Assembly: GCA_903905065.1 (NCBI GenBank)
Contig: CAIVEW010000101.1
Coordinates: 44,353-108,352 of the forward strand
Direction of reading: 5' to 3'
DNA: 64,000 nucleotides
DNA from: an uncultured Bacteroidota bacterium
GTDB taxonomy: Bacteria > Bacteroidota > Bacteroidia > Chitinophagales > Chitinophagaceae
Shown here: positions 54,389 to 63,015 of the stretch, piece after piece
Layout: the number at the start of each line of letters is the position of its first letter
Position numbering within the stretch: position 1 is the first letter of the stretch
Notes under the pieces: model-generated
The model's input: the letters and a program-made list of their open reading frames with translations, nothing else
The model's database searches: none
Told to the model about the DNA's origin: nothing
Program-made: the position numbers and the translations under genes

Positions 54389-57010
54389 ATGAAAATACTT
54401 GAAATAAAGACAATGGCCGGTCCTAACTACTGGTCAGTGAACAGGCATAAACTGATTGTGATGTTATTGGACCTCGAGGATATGGAGCAAAAGCCCACAG
54501 ACAAAATACCTGGCTTCCTTGAAAGGCTGTCTGCATTGATGCCCAGCTTGTATGAGCACCGCTGTTCGGAAGGTGAACCCGGCGGTTTTTTTCAGCGTGT
54601 AAAAGAAGGCACGTGGATGGGGCATGTTATTGAGCACATAGCCCTGGAGCTGCAGACACTGGCAGGTATGGATACCGGTTTTGGGCGAACCCGCGAGACC
54701 AAGGACCCCGGCGTGTACCATGTTGTATTTTCTTACCAGGAGGCAAAAGCAGGTGTATATACTGCCAGGGAGGCGGTAAAAATAGCGCAGGCGCTCGTAG
54801 ATGGTCAACCTTATGATCTGGAAGCCGACATCCAGACACTTCGTGAGATACGCGAAAATGAACGGCTGGGCCCAAGTACCGGCTCCATTGTAGACGAGGC
54901 CATTAAGAGAAAGATACCTTATATCCGGTTGAACCGACATTCTCTGGTGCAGCTTGGCTATGGTATTAACCAATGCCGGGTGCAGGCTACTATCGCCAGC
55001 ACCACCAGCAGCATTGCAGTGGAGATCGCCTGCGATAAAGAAGAGACCAAAAACCTCCTCGAGGCATCTGAAATACCCGTACCGCGCGGCCGCATTATAT
55101 ACGACGAAGAGGATCTGAAAAGCGCGATCGATAAAATAGGATACCCGATTGTAACTAAACCGGTAAATGGCAATCATGGCAAGGGCGCCACAACAAACAT
55201 ACGCACGTGGGAAGACGCAGTAGCTGGCCTGGCTGCTGCAAAGGTTTATGGTCGCTCCGTGATCTGCGAGAAATTTATTACCGGACGGGACTTCCGGGTG
55301 CTTGTTATCAATTACAAATTTGTAGCAGCCGCTTTACGCACACCTGCTGCAGTAACCGGCGACGGTATTCATACAATACAGCAATTAATAGATATCGTGA
55401 ACAGCGATCCACGCAGGGGATACGGGCATGAGAAAGTGCTCACTGCCATAAAAGTGGATGGCTTCACGATGGACATGCTTGCGAAGAAAGAGTATACACT
55501 GGAGACCGTTTTAAAAAACAAAGAAGAACTTTGGCTGAAGCCCACCGCAAATCTCAGCACCGGTGGAACGGCCACCGATGTCACTGATTATGTGCATCCT
55601 ACCAATGTGTTTATGTGCGAGCGCATAGCCCGCATCATTGGCCTTAATATTTGCGGTATCGACATCATGGCATCTGATCTTTCTACTCCGGTGAGTGATA
55701 ATGGCGGCGCTGTGCTCGAAGTCAATGCCGCACCGGGTTTCCGGATGCACCTCGACCCTACAGAAGGCTTGCCGCGAAACGTTGCCGAACCGGTCATAGA
55801 TATGCTCTATCCGCCGGGTTCGTCAGCCAGGATCCCCATCATTGCGGTGTCGGGCACCAATGGTAAAACAACAACCACGAGGCTCATTGCGCACATCGTA
55901 AAACAAATGGGCTATAAAGTAGGCTATACCACTACGGATGGAGTGTACATACAAAACCAAATGATGATGAAAGGAGATTGCACGGGCCCGGTTTCCGCCG
56001 AGTTTGTTTTGCGCGACCCTACAGTCAACTATGCCGTGCTGGAATGTGCGCGTGGCGGAATCCTGCGGGCTGGCCTGGGTTTTCATAACTGCGACGTGGC
56101 GGTGGTGACCAATGTAGCTGAGGACCACATGGGCCTGGGCGGTATAGACACCATAGAAAAACTGGCAAAGGTAAAAGCAGTAGCTGCCAACACCGTTTTC
56201 AAAGATGGCTACGCTATACTGAATGCGGATGATGACCTGGTCTATGAAATGCACAAAGAGCTGGATTGTAAGGTGGCCTATTTTTCCCTTAAAGAAGATA
56301 GCGTGCGTATCAAGCGGCATTGCGCAAAGGGCCGCATAGCGGCAATCTACGAAAATGGCTACGTGACCATACAAAAAGGTAACTGGAAGGTACGGGTGGA
56401 GAAGGTGACCAATATCCCGCTCACATTTTCCGGCATGGCGGAATTTAATATTGCCAATGTACTCGCTGGTGTGCTTGCCGTATACGTCCAGGATTTTAAA
56501 ATAGAAGACATAAGGCTGGGCCTGCAGACGTTTGTGCCATCGCCTGCGCTCACGCCTGGCCGCATGAACCTGTTCCATTTCCGCAACTATTCGGTAATGA
56601 TAGACTATGCGCACAATACACATGGCATACTGGCCATAGGCAAATATGTGAAGTCGGTTGATGCCTCTGTTAAAGTGGGCATCATAGCCGGTGTAGGCGA
56701 CCGTCGCGATGAAGATATTATTTCACTGGGAGAGGCAGCCGCGAAGGTGTTTGATGAGATCATCATCCGCCAGGACAGAAACCTCAGGGGGAGAACAGAA
56801 GAAGAGATCATAGACCTGATGACGCAAGGCATACAAAACATCGATCCCGGAAAGAAGATTGTTGTGATCAAAAAGGAAAGTGAAGCCATAGACTATGCAT
56901 TCCAGAATGCGGTAAAAGACAGCTTCATAGTGATCACCAGCGATGTGGTCCCGGATGCACTGGAACAAGTGAAACAATACAAAGCCAAAGAAGATGGAAT
57001 GCTGATATAG
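54389..57010 (+). CDS. cphA: Cyanophycin synthetase
   Basis: 873 residues, normal CphA length. N-terminal region (1-160), ATP-grasp domain at ~215-480 (VTKPVNGNHGKG; ends in LEVNAAPGFRMH), which adds Arg-type substrate, and a Mur ligase-like domain from ~485 with P-loop SGTNGKTTTTR (around 487-496), which adds Asp. It makes the nitrogen-storage polymer multi-L-arginyl-poly-L-aspartate without ribosomes. Start ATG 54389 follows CTCCGGG. Cyanophycin in a non-photosynthetic Bacteroidota fits with nitrogen storage. Partner genes for breakdown lie directly upstream. Confidence 0.97.
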   Translation: MKILEIKTMAGPNYWSVNRHKLIVMLLDLEDMEQKPTDKIPGFLERLSALMPSLYEHRCSEGEPGGFFQRVKEGTWMGHVIEHIALELQTLAGMDTGFGRTRETKDPGVYHVVFSYQEAKAGVYTAREAVKIAQALVDGQPYDLEADIQTLREIRENERLGPSTGSIVDEAIKRKIPYIRLNRHSLVQLGYGINQCRVQATIASTTSSIAVEIACDKEETKNLLEASEIPVPRGRIIYDEEDLKSAIDKIGYPIVTKPVNGNHGKGATTNIRTWEDAVAGLAAAKVYGRSVICEKFITGRDFRVLVINYKFVAAALRTPAAVTGDGIHTIQQLIDIVNSDPRRGYGHEKVLTAIKVDGFTMDMLAKKEYTLETVLKNKEELWLKPTANLSTGGTATDVTDYVHPTNVFMCERIARIIGLNICGIDIMASDLSTPVSDNGGAVLEVNAAPGFRMHLDPTEGLPRNVAEPVIDMLYPPGSSARIPIIAVSGTNGKTTTTRLIAHIVKQMGYKVGYTTTDGVYIQNQMMMKGDCTGPVSAEFVLRDPTVNYAVLECARGGILRAGLGFHNCDVAVVTNVAEDHMGLGGIDTIEKLAKVKAVAANTVFKDGYAILNADDDLVYEMHKELDCKVAYFSLKEDSVRIKRHCAKGRIAAIYENGYVTIQKGNWKVRVEKVTNIPLTFSGMAEFNIANVLAGVLAVYVQDFKIEDIRLGLQTFVPSPALTPGRMNLFHFRNYSVMIDYAHNTHGILAIGKYVKSVDASVKVGIIAGVGDRRDEDIISLGEAAAKVFDEIIIRQDRNLRGRTEEEIIDLMTQGIQNIDPGKKIVVIKKESEAIDYAFQNAVKDSFIVITSDVVPDALEQVKQYKAKEDGMLI

Positions 57011-57017
57011 CAGTGAC

Positions 57018-57410
57018 CTACATTATACCAATCTCTTTGCGAACAAGCGCCTTTACAGTTAACGCGATTTCGTAAAAGTATCTGGCCTCCTCAATGCTGG
57101 GACTAATAAAGTCATGCGGATACCTGCCCCTTACTGCAAAATCCTCAAGGTTACTAAGGTCTACAGTTTCAAATGAATTATTAATATCCAAGCATTTTTT
57201 AAGCAAAATGTCAAGATTGTGGGTTTTAGGGAAGTCCTGTTTTTCCCAGATGAGAAAGGCTTTCAAATATTTTTCAACTACTTGTTGGCAGTGAAAGCAA
57301 GCTACATCAAGTATGATTGGCTGCACCTCAATAATCAATTGTGCAGCGATCAGATCGTGCTCAGCCTTTTCAAGCCACTGCCGCATGTATTTGATTTCGG
57401 CATCAGTCAT
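57018..57410 (-). CDS. HEPN-domain protein of a HEPN/MNT toxin-antitoxin pair
   Basis: 130 residues, all-helical. KAEHDLIAAQLII and CFHCQQVVEKYLKAFLI are the HEPN core; RGRYPH gives an R94-x4-H99 motif, the RNase active-site pattern. In characterised HepT toxins, a Tyr two residues after that His is the site AMPylated by MntA; here that position is F101. Its ATG overlaps the end of the nucleotidyltransferase gene by 4 bases (ATGA), typical of HEPN/MNT pairs. Convergent with cphA (7 bases apart). Confidence 0.87.
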   Translation of the reverse strand: MTDAEIKYMRQWLEKAEHDLIAAQLIIEVQPIILDVACFHCQQVVEKYLKAFLIWEKQDFPKTHNLDILLKKCLDINNSFETVDLSNLEDFAVRGRYPHDFISPSIEEARYFYEIALTVKALVRKEIGIM

Positions 57411-57724
57411 AATTCTACTGCTTCCTTCATCGCATAATACACAATGTGACCCGCGAGTTTCCTTTTTTCATTCACCTCGCTTTTGCTTTGCAGCATCACA
57501 TCAAATGGAAGATCCAATGAATATACAAGGGCCTTTCTTATTTTGTTTTCCAGGCTCATTTTTTCACAAGAATCATAAGTATCGGCGGTAACGATCAATA
57601 AATCATAATCACTCTGACTATTCTCTTGCCCTCTCGCCCTGGAGCCAAAAAGAAGCACTTGCGAGCCCGGCAAAAAGGAGTTCACGGTTGACTTAATTGC
57701 TCCTAACGTTTTCGAGGAATTCAT
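57407..57724 (-). CDS. MNT-type nucleotidyltransferase (antitoxin partner)
   Basis: 105 residues from ATG 57724; the frame is open upstream to a TTG, but the ATG gives the usual domain length. Nucleotidyltransferase motif GSRARGQENSQSDYDLLIV (GS-x-ARG...SDYD) with the catalytic Asp pair. MntA-like enzymes neutralise HEPN toxins by adding AMP. Overlaps the HEPN gene by 4 bases, and is transcribed first. Confidence 0.9.
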   Translation of the reverse strand: MNSSKTLGAIKSTVNSFLPGSQVLLFGSRARGQENSQSDYDLLIVTADTYDSCEKMSLENKIRKALVYSLDLPFDVMLQSKSEVNEKRKLAGHIVYYAMKEAVEL

Positions 57725-57798
57725 AATACAAATATACGAAAGCCATTTAACTACGGACAAAAATCAAAAAGATTAAGAAGTAATGAAATTCCCGCGTT

Positions 57799-58206
57799 CT
57801 ATATCGCCCGCATCTTGTTTCCTTTTGCCTCGTGCGTCACCTCGGCAAGCCCCAGCTTTTCCATCAGCGGTGGAATGTACATCCCGAAACGGCCTCGCAA
57901 TCCCTTTTTCAGCCCGTACCATCCACCCACAGGGTTGCTTTCCGATCTTCCCCACGCTTCAACAGTCCCTTCTTTTGCCGGCTTCTGCTCATCTGCACTG
58001 CCAAGTTCCATCCAATCGCCATGTTTCTTCAACATGGTGTGCAGATCGCTAAGGCAACGCATGTCATAATGCAGCACCGTTTTACCTACCGTGCATACCA
58101 GTATTTCTTTACCATCCTTTTCATCCGCATGCATGGTGTATTCAGATGTACCGGGAGGCGTCAGCAACTGCATTGGCTTGTCCTTTGTTCCAATCTTGTT
58201 TTTCAT
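57799..58206 (-). CDS. Conserved protein of unknown function
   Basis: 135 residues, soluble, no signal peptide. I recognise it as a conserved protein often labelled with a DUF (possibly DUF6855), but am not certain. Conserved-looking stretches are PPGTSEYTMHADEKDGK, WMELGSADEQKPAKEGTVE and GRFGMYIPPLMEKLGLAEV. It is the last gene of the minus-strand run that begins with the sigma factor at 59897, 19 bases after the previous one. Function unknown. Confidence 0.7.
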   Translation of the reverse strand: MKNKIGTKDKPMQLLTPPGTSEYTMHADEKDGKEILVCTVGKTVLHYDMRCLSDLHTMLKKHGDWMELGSADEQKPAKEGTVEAWGRSESNPVGGWYGLKKGLRGRFGMYIPPLMEKLGLAEVTHEAKGNKMRAI

Positions 58207-58225
58207 GATCGCTTTTTTGATTCAG

Positions 58226-58534
58226 TTAAAAAATATTTCTTGATGATCCCACTAAAGTTAGCAATTCATTCTTAGGTGGCACTTCAGGCCCGCTGGCTTT
58301 CAGTTGTTCCTGGAAGTGCTTGAAAGATGGCAGTTCAAACAACACTTTTTGTTCGACGTCTGAAGTAAAAAAAGCATAGTGGGTAAACGTTTTATCGTCC
58401 GGCCCTACACAGGCGTTGTAGTTGATACCGGGGTCATTGAGTTGCTGCAGGTCATTCATCACAGCCTTGATATTTGTCTTATTCTGTTCAGCGTACTCCG
58501 CCTTTGTCGTGTAGGTAACTTTTACAATTTTCAT
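58226..58534 (-). CDS. Small hypothetical protein, dimeric alpha/beta-barrel-like
   Basis: 102 residues. KIVKVTYTTKAEYAEQNKTNI at the N-terminus and THYAFFTSDVEQKVL in the middle suggest a monooxygenase-like (ABM) or related ferredoxin-fold dimer. No catalytic motif is visible. 49 bases after the SRPBCC gene, in the same run as the sigma factor. Confidence 0.65.
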   Translation of the reverse strand: MKIVKVTYTTKAEYAEQNKTNIKAVMNDLQQLNDPGINYNACVGPDDKTFTHYAFFTSDVEQKVLFELPSFKHFQEQLKASGPEVPPKNELLTLVGSSRNIF

Positions 58535-58583
58535 ATGGTTGTTGTTTAAAATTATTATTCGTGAGTTGATTTTGGATAATAAA

Positions 58584-59045
58584 TTACCGTGTAGAATTCT
58601 GGATCGTTTCCGCCTCCTTTTTCAGATCCGCCGCAAATTGCTCAAACGACTGATCAAATGAAGGAATGTACTTTGCATACATCGGGAACATAAACCCGCC
58701 GATCTTTTCGGTCATTGAAAATGTGATGACGCCATTGTCTTTTTTAACTAAAGTATAAAGCCGTGTCCCCTGGCCATCTCCCCATGCCAGACGTTCGTCG
58801 GTTACGAATTCCTTTACCTCCAGTTTGAAGGTACGCTTCGGCGCGAGTGTCGATTTAAGTTTTATCTTTTGTCTCGCAGCAATATTACCTTCCACAGAGA
58901 TCACAGTCGAGTTCCATCTCGGATAGTCTGATGCCGTGGTCAAAAGTTTCCAGATAATTACAGTGTCCACATGAATATCGGTCGCTACCGTTGTAGTCCT
59001 GCTGAAGGTCTTTTTTTCTGTAGTTGCTTTTCCGTTTTGTGCCAT
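58584..59045 (-). CDS. SRPBCC (START-like) domain protein
   Basis: 153 residues. VDTVIIWKLLTTASDYPRWNSTV is the classic N-terminal helix-plus-strand of polyketide cyclase/SRPBCC proteins, which bind hydrophobic ligands; the C-terminal helix SFEQFAADLKKEAE closes the pocket. Starts 63 bases after the ECF sigma gene on the same strand, so it may belong to its regulon. Ligand unknown. Confidence 0.85.
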   Translation of the reverse strand: MAQNGKATTEKKTFSRTTTVATDIHVDTVIIWKLLTTASDYPRWNSTVISVEGNIAARQKIKLKSTLAPKRTFKLEVKEFVTDERLAWGDGQGTRLYTLVKKDNGVITFSMTEKIGGFMFPMYAKYIPSFDQSFEQFAADLKKEAETIQNSTR

Positions 59046-59108
59046 TATTTCGGTCGTTTAGGTTTTGACGATCCAGCAAAACAAAACGATAGGCAAAACG
59101 GTTATTTA

Positions 59109-59897
59109 TTACACATATTTTTCCATAACATTTCTATTATGATCTAAATGATGCAACTGCAAATGAGCTGCGCCAGATTCAAATGGGTCTATTTCCTTTA
59201 CGATCTTCATCCGCAGATCAAACAAGTGTTCCTTGTCTGCACTCCCTGCTTCCCTCGCCATTTCGATCTTCACTACCTCTTCCTGGAATTTCTGTTTTGG
59301 GTTAAATATGCCGTTGAGCTCAGAACATTGGTGGCAAACACCTTCTTTGTTGATCAGTGCGCATCTATTGTCAAAAACATTAGTCATTTTGGCCCTGCCG
59401 GTATGCAGGTAGTATTTAACCATCGCCTCCGAAGTGTCAATTATCGTTGCGATCTCATTCACTTTAAACTCATAGACTTCTTTAAGGAACAAACACAACT
59501 GCTGCTCCAATGGCAATGATTTAGAAATGCAGGTGAAGCAGAAAGTGATATGCTCCTTTATCTCAAACGCGCCTTGTGTAGAAGTCGCGCTAATGTGTAT
59601 TGCTTCCCGGAAGAATTCCTGGTTGCCCATAGCTTCCTCCCTGCAGATATCAGTCACGTTTTCCACCCATCGCTTTTGTGCCCGCAAATTATCCTTGGCG
59701 AGGTTAGATGCTATCGTAAACAGCCAGGTTTTTAATGATGATTCGCCCCTGAAAGTATGCAGCTTTTCCGACGCGCGTATGTAAGTGTCCTGTACAATGT
59801 CTTCCGCATCGTGCATGCTGGCAGTAATCCGCAAAAGGTAAGATTTCAGCTTTCCCGATACTCCTTTAAATTCTTCGTTGAACAGTTCTATAGTCAT
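59109..59897 (-). CDS. ECF-type RNA polymerase sigma factor with Cys/His-rich C-terminus
   Basis: 262 residues. Region 2 (LLRITASMHDAEDIVQDTYIR, TWLFTIASNLAKD) and region 4 (LFLKEVYEFKVNEIATIIDTSEAMVKY) identify a sigma-70 ECF factor. Behind them is an ~80-residue extension with C-x7-C-x2-C (CALINKEGVCHQC) and several His (HLQLHHLDHN), which may bind metal and act as a built-in sensor. No anti-sigma gene adjoins it. It leads a run with the SRPBCC, ABM-like and DUF genes (58584-57799). Confidence 0.9.
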   Translation of the reverse strand: MTIELFNEEFKGVSGKLKSYLLRITASMHDAEDIVQDTYIRASEKLHTFRGESSLKTWLFTIASNLAKDNLRAQKRWVENVTDICREEAMGNQEFFREAIHISATSTQGAFEIKEHITFCFTCISKSLPLEQQLCLFLKEVYEFKVNEIATIIDTSEAMVKYYLHTGRAKMTNVFDNRCALINKEGVCHQCSELNGIFNPKQKFQEEVVKIEMAREAGSADKEHLFDLRMKIVKEIDPFESGAAHLQLHHLDHNRNVMEKYV

Positions 59898-59924
59898 TGC
59901 ACCGCCAAATTAGTTTGATGAAGA

Positions 59925-60473
59925 TCAGGAAAGGCTCCATAATGGTTTTGTCTTCAACACCTTTTTATACACAACACAACTGTCAGAATGCGCGCCGGGC
60001 AATATTCCTATGCTCATCAGGAATTCGTTTACAATTTCGCCTCCGGTAAAACGAAAGGTTTTTTTAAACAGCTTCACCCACTCATCCTTTGTCTTCGGGT
60101 GATGGAGCTCCAGCCATTTCGCAAATGATCCATATTTCTTTTGCAGGGCCACTATCGTTTTTGCATTTTCTATCGCGGCATTTACCTTCAACCTGTTGCG
60201 GATAATGCCGGCATCGGCCAACAATCGCGCTACATCGGTCTCCTTATAAGCCGCAACCTTTTTGATATTGAAGTTGTCATAGGCTTTCCTGAAGGTGGCC
60301 TCCTTCTTCAATATCGTCTCCCAGCTTAGTCCCGCTTGGTTGATTTCAAGGATGAGCCGACAAAACAATTCATTATCATCATGGATCGGGAAGCCATATT
60401 GATGATCGTGGTAAGCCTTATGGATAGCCTTCTTTTCTTCGGCCATGTTTTCTAATGCGCTACAGTATGACAT
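59925..60473 (-). CDS. tag: DNA-3-methyladenine glycosylase I (Tag)
   Basis: 182 residues, normal Tag length. Helix-hairpin-helix-type base excision enzyme: AYHDHQYGFPIHDDNELF, EINQAGLSWETILKKE (with the catalytic/selectivity Glu), and a C-terminal GAHSDSCVVY near the position of the zinc-binding end of the family. It removes 3-methyladenine from DNA. 27 bases upstream of the sigma-factor gene on the same strand. Confidence 0.93.
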   Translation of the reverse strand: MSYCSALENMAEEKKAIHKAYHDHQYGFPIHDDNELFCRLILEINQAGLSWETILKKEATFRKAYDNFNIKKVAAYKETDVARLLADAGIIRNRLKVNAAIENAKTIVALQKKYGSFAKWLELHHPKTKDEWVKLFKKTFRFTGGEIVNEFLMSIGILPGAHSDSCVVYKKVLKTKPLWSLS

Positions 60474-60577
60474 GCTAAATCCAGATTGTCGCTAAAGTTA
60501 CATATAGATGAGCTGTCATTAATATATCTGCAATAATTTTCGGTGATTTTTCGGAAAATATTTGATGCTTCAGCAAT

Positions 60578-60604
60578 AAAAAAAAGAGCAAGCGACGCCT
60601 GCTC
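60578..60604 (-). terminator. Intrinsic terminator
   Basis: On the minus strand GAGCAGGCG and CGCTTGCTC (within 60586-60604) form a stem with one G-U pair, followed by T8 (60578-60585). It is about 40 bases past the stop of the small gene at 60646-60942. Confidence 0.85.
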
Positions 60605-60645
60605 CTTTACAATCAAACTAACCGATTTTCTCCCGATGCGAGATG

Positions 60646-60942
60646 CTACTCAGTCTTCACTTCGGTGGTTGTGGTCCTGGTCACTTTGCTCTTACTCGCA
60701 GAACTCCGTGAAGCAACGATCGCAACAATGATCAATAGTAACGCCACGCCGCCCACTACCCAAACCGTAGGATTATTCATCCAGGCTGGTGCATCAGCGG
60801 CAGTTGACGTCGTAGTATGTGTTTCCGTTGTTTTTGTCTGGGAAGCGTCGGTAGCATCCTGCGCGAATGCATATACGCCTGACATCAGGCAAAGAAATAA
60901 CAGGAAGCATTTCGAAGCGGCACTCATAATTGTCTTTTTCAT
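60646..60942 (-). CDS. Small secreted or membrane protein, unknown function
   Basis: 98 residues. Signal peptide MKKTIMSAASKCFLLFLCLMS, a Thr-rich stalk (TKTTETHTTTST), one membrane helix (VWVVGGVALLLIIVAIVA) and a Ser/Thr/Lys tail. This type-I-like topology does not identify a function. A dedicated terminator follows, and it is divergent from nei. Confidence 0.75.
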   Translation of the reverse strand: MKKTIMSAASKCFLLFLCLMSGVYAFAQDATDASQTKTTETHTTTSTAADAPAWMNNPTVWVVGGVALLLIIVAIVASRSSASKSKVTRTTTTEVKTE

Positions 60943-61087
60943 AAAGTTGGTTTGTGTTTCTTGCTATATCGTAAAAATGATGCCACTGGATGTAATCCAC
61001 ACATACAGCGCTATAGAAATGATGCCCACCGCTGGCACCATTTTTACTAAGTACCACCAATTAAAATATCACTGAAGTGAATCTAAA

Positions 61088-61819
61088 ATGCCCGAAGGAC
61101 CATCGATAGTAATACTAAAGGAAGAAGTTCAGCCTTTTAAAGGCATGAAAGTACTTCACGTAAGCGGTAATAGCAAAGTCGGTATTGAACGTATCGCCGG
61201 GCAGAAGGTTATTGATTTCAGAAGCTTCGGAAAACAGTTTCTTATCTGCTTTAAAAAGTTTACTGTCAGGATACATCTTATGCTGTATGGTAGTTACCGC
61301 ATTAATGAAGAGAAAGAGGCCTCTCCGCGGCTGAGCCTTAGATTTAAAAATGGCTACCTCAATTTTTACGCCTGTTCTGTAAAAATAATAGACGAAGACC
61401 TGGATGAGGTGTATGATTGGTCTACTGATGTCATGTCCGACCTGTGGGACCCGAAAGCAGCATTAAATAAACTAAGGGCAGATCCCGAAATGTTGGCCTG
61501 CGATGCCTTGCAGAACCAGCAAATATTTGCCGGCGTAGGCAACATAATAAAAAATGAAGTGTTGTTCCGGGTGAAGATACATCCGCTGAGCAAGATTGGC
61601 GCCATACCACTCAAACAACTGAGATTGCTGATAAAGGAGGCACATCACTATTGTTTTCAGTTTCTCGAATGGAAAAAGAAGTTCGAACTAAAAAAGCACT
61701 GGCTGGCACATACAAAGAAAGTCTGTCCGCGCGACCATGTGCGCTATTCGTTTGGATATCTCGGTAACACGAATCGCAGGTCCTTCTATTGCGATATCTG
61801 CCAGGTATTGTATACGTGA
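61088..61819 (+). CDS. nei: Fpg/Nei-family DNA glycosylase (endonuclease VIII-like)
   Basis: 243 residues. MPEGPSIV gives the catalytic Pro2 and Glu3. H2TH region QNQQIFAGVGNIIKNEVL, and a C-terminal zinc finger with C-x-R-DH...YCDIC-x (CPRDHVRYS... and FYCDIC). It excises oxidised pyrimidines and nicks the strand. Assignment to Nei rather than MutM is from the second-residue context and length; it remains tentative. Overlaps the topoisomerase ATG by one base (TGATG). Confidence 0.88.
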   Translation: MPEGPSIVILKEEVQPFKGMKVLHVSGNSKVGIERIAGQKVIDFRSFGKQFLICFKKFTVRIHLMLYGSYRINEEKEASPRLSLRFKNGYLNFYACSVKIIDEDLDEVYDWSTDVMSDLWDPKAALNKLRADPEMLACDALQNQQIFAGVGNIIKNEVLFRVKIHPLSKIGAIPLKQLRLLIKEAHHYCFQFLEWKKKFELKKHWLAHTKKVCPRDHVRYSFGYLGNTNRRSFYCDICQVLYT

Positions 61820-62955
61820 TGGCGTGGGCGCGGTTTTTTATTGATCTGGGTATGGAAGATGCGAGGCAAATAACCTTAAAGACAAGCAAACTAAGACGGC
61901 TATCAGCCGACCACGAGCAAACTGCGGCGGCAGTAAATTTAAGATATGTGCATGCCGATGATGCAGGTATTCTGCGCATGGGTACCGCCGGCAATTTTTC
62001 CTACGCCCTTGGCGGCAAAGAAATAGCCGATGAGACAATTTTAGCGCGAATAGAAGCGCTGGTTATTCCGCCGGCCTGGACAAATGTATGGATCTGCAAA
62101 ATTCCCAACGGGCATCTGCAAGCCACCGGCTTTGACACAAAAAACCGAAAACAATACCGCTACCACCCTCTATGGAATGCGTCGCGTAACCTCACCAAGT
62201 TCGCTCACATGCTTGACTTCGGAGAAGCGTTGCCGGCTATAAAGCGGCGTCTGCAGAAAGACATGTCGTTACCGGGCCTGCCTTTAAACAAGGTCCTGGC
62301 AACGATTGTCTCCCTTATGCAGTAAACCTGTATCCGTATCGGCAGCAACGAATATGAAAAACTGTATGGCTCCTTTGGCCTCACAACACTGAAAGACAAA
62401 CACGTGAAGATAGATGGCAGCCACCTGAAGTTCTCCTTTAAAGGCAAAAAGGGTGTCTATCATAACATTGAACTGCACAGCAAACGGCTGGCCCACATAG
62501 TGAAACAATGCCGCGATATACCCGGCCAAGAACTATTTCAATATTTTGATGCAGACGGAGAGCGAAGGCCCATTGACTCCGGAATGGTCAATGATTATAT
62601 CAAAGAAATATCCAGTGCACATTTTACCTCAAAGGACTTTCGTACATGGGCTGGCACTGCTTATGCCTTCGAAGCTTTTCACGACCTGGGATGCTGTGAA
62701 ACGGAGGCAGAGACAAAAAAGAAGGTTGTTGAAGCCCTTGATATAGTGGCCGGCCGACTGGGCAACACGCGGACGGTGTGCAGGAAATACTATGTTCATC
62801 CCGCGATAATAGATCACTACTCAAATAGGACTATCGAAAAATACTTCGACGCACTTGAGAAGGCAGAGAAAACTGACAACCTTGATCTTAGTGCCGGTGA
62901 ACGGGTATTGATGCAGATATTACGAGATATGAAATCGGTAGTTATCTGTGCATGA
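61819..62955 (+). pseudogene. DNA topoisomerase IB broken by an in-frame TAA
   Basis: Reads as a 379-codon type IB topoisomerase from ATG 61819 (or ATG 61852), with TAA at 62323-62325 (codon 169) and the same frame open on both sides, so one base change explains it. The N-terminal DNA-clamp domain (KLRRLSADHEQ, FSYALGGK, VIPPAWTNVWIC) precedes the stop. All catalytic elements follow it: TCIRIG, SYGLTTL-type GSFGLTTLKDKH, FKGKKG, FRTWAGT and GNT...YYVHP with the nucleophilic Tyr. No internal start restores the first catalytic Arg, so the gene is probably inactive unless the stop is read through or is a sequencing error. Overlaps nei. Confidence 0.88.
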
Positions 62956-63015
62956 CCACACTTTCCGACGTCGCAATATTTCTGAATCGCGAACGTGAAA
63001 ATTGCACCGATCAAA

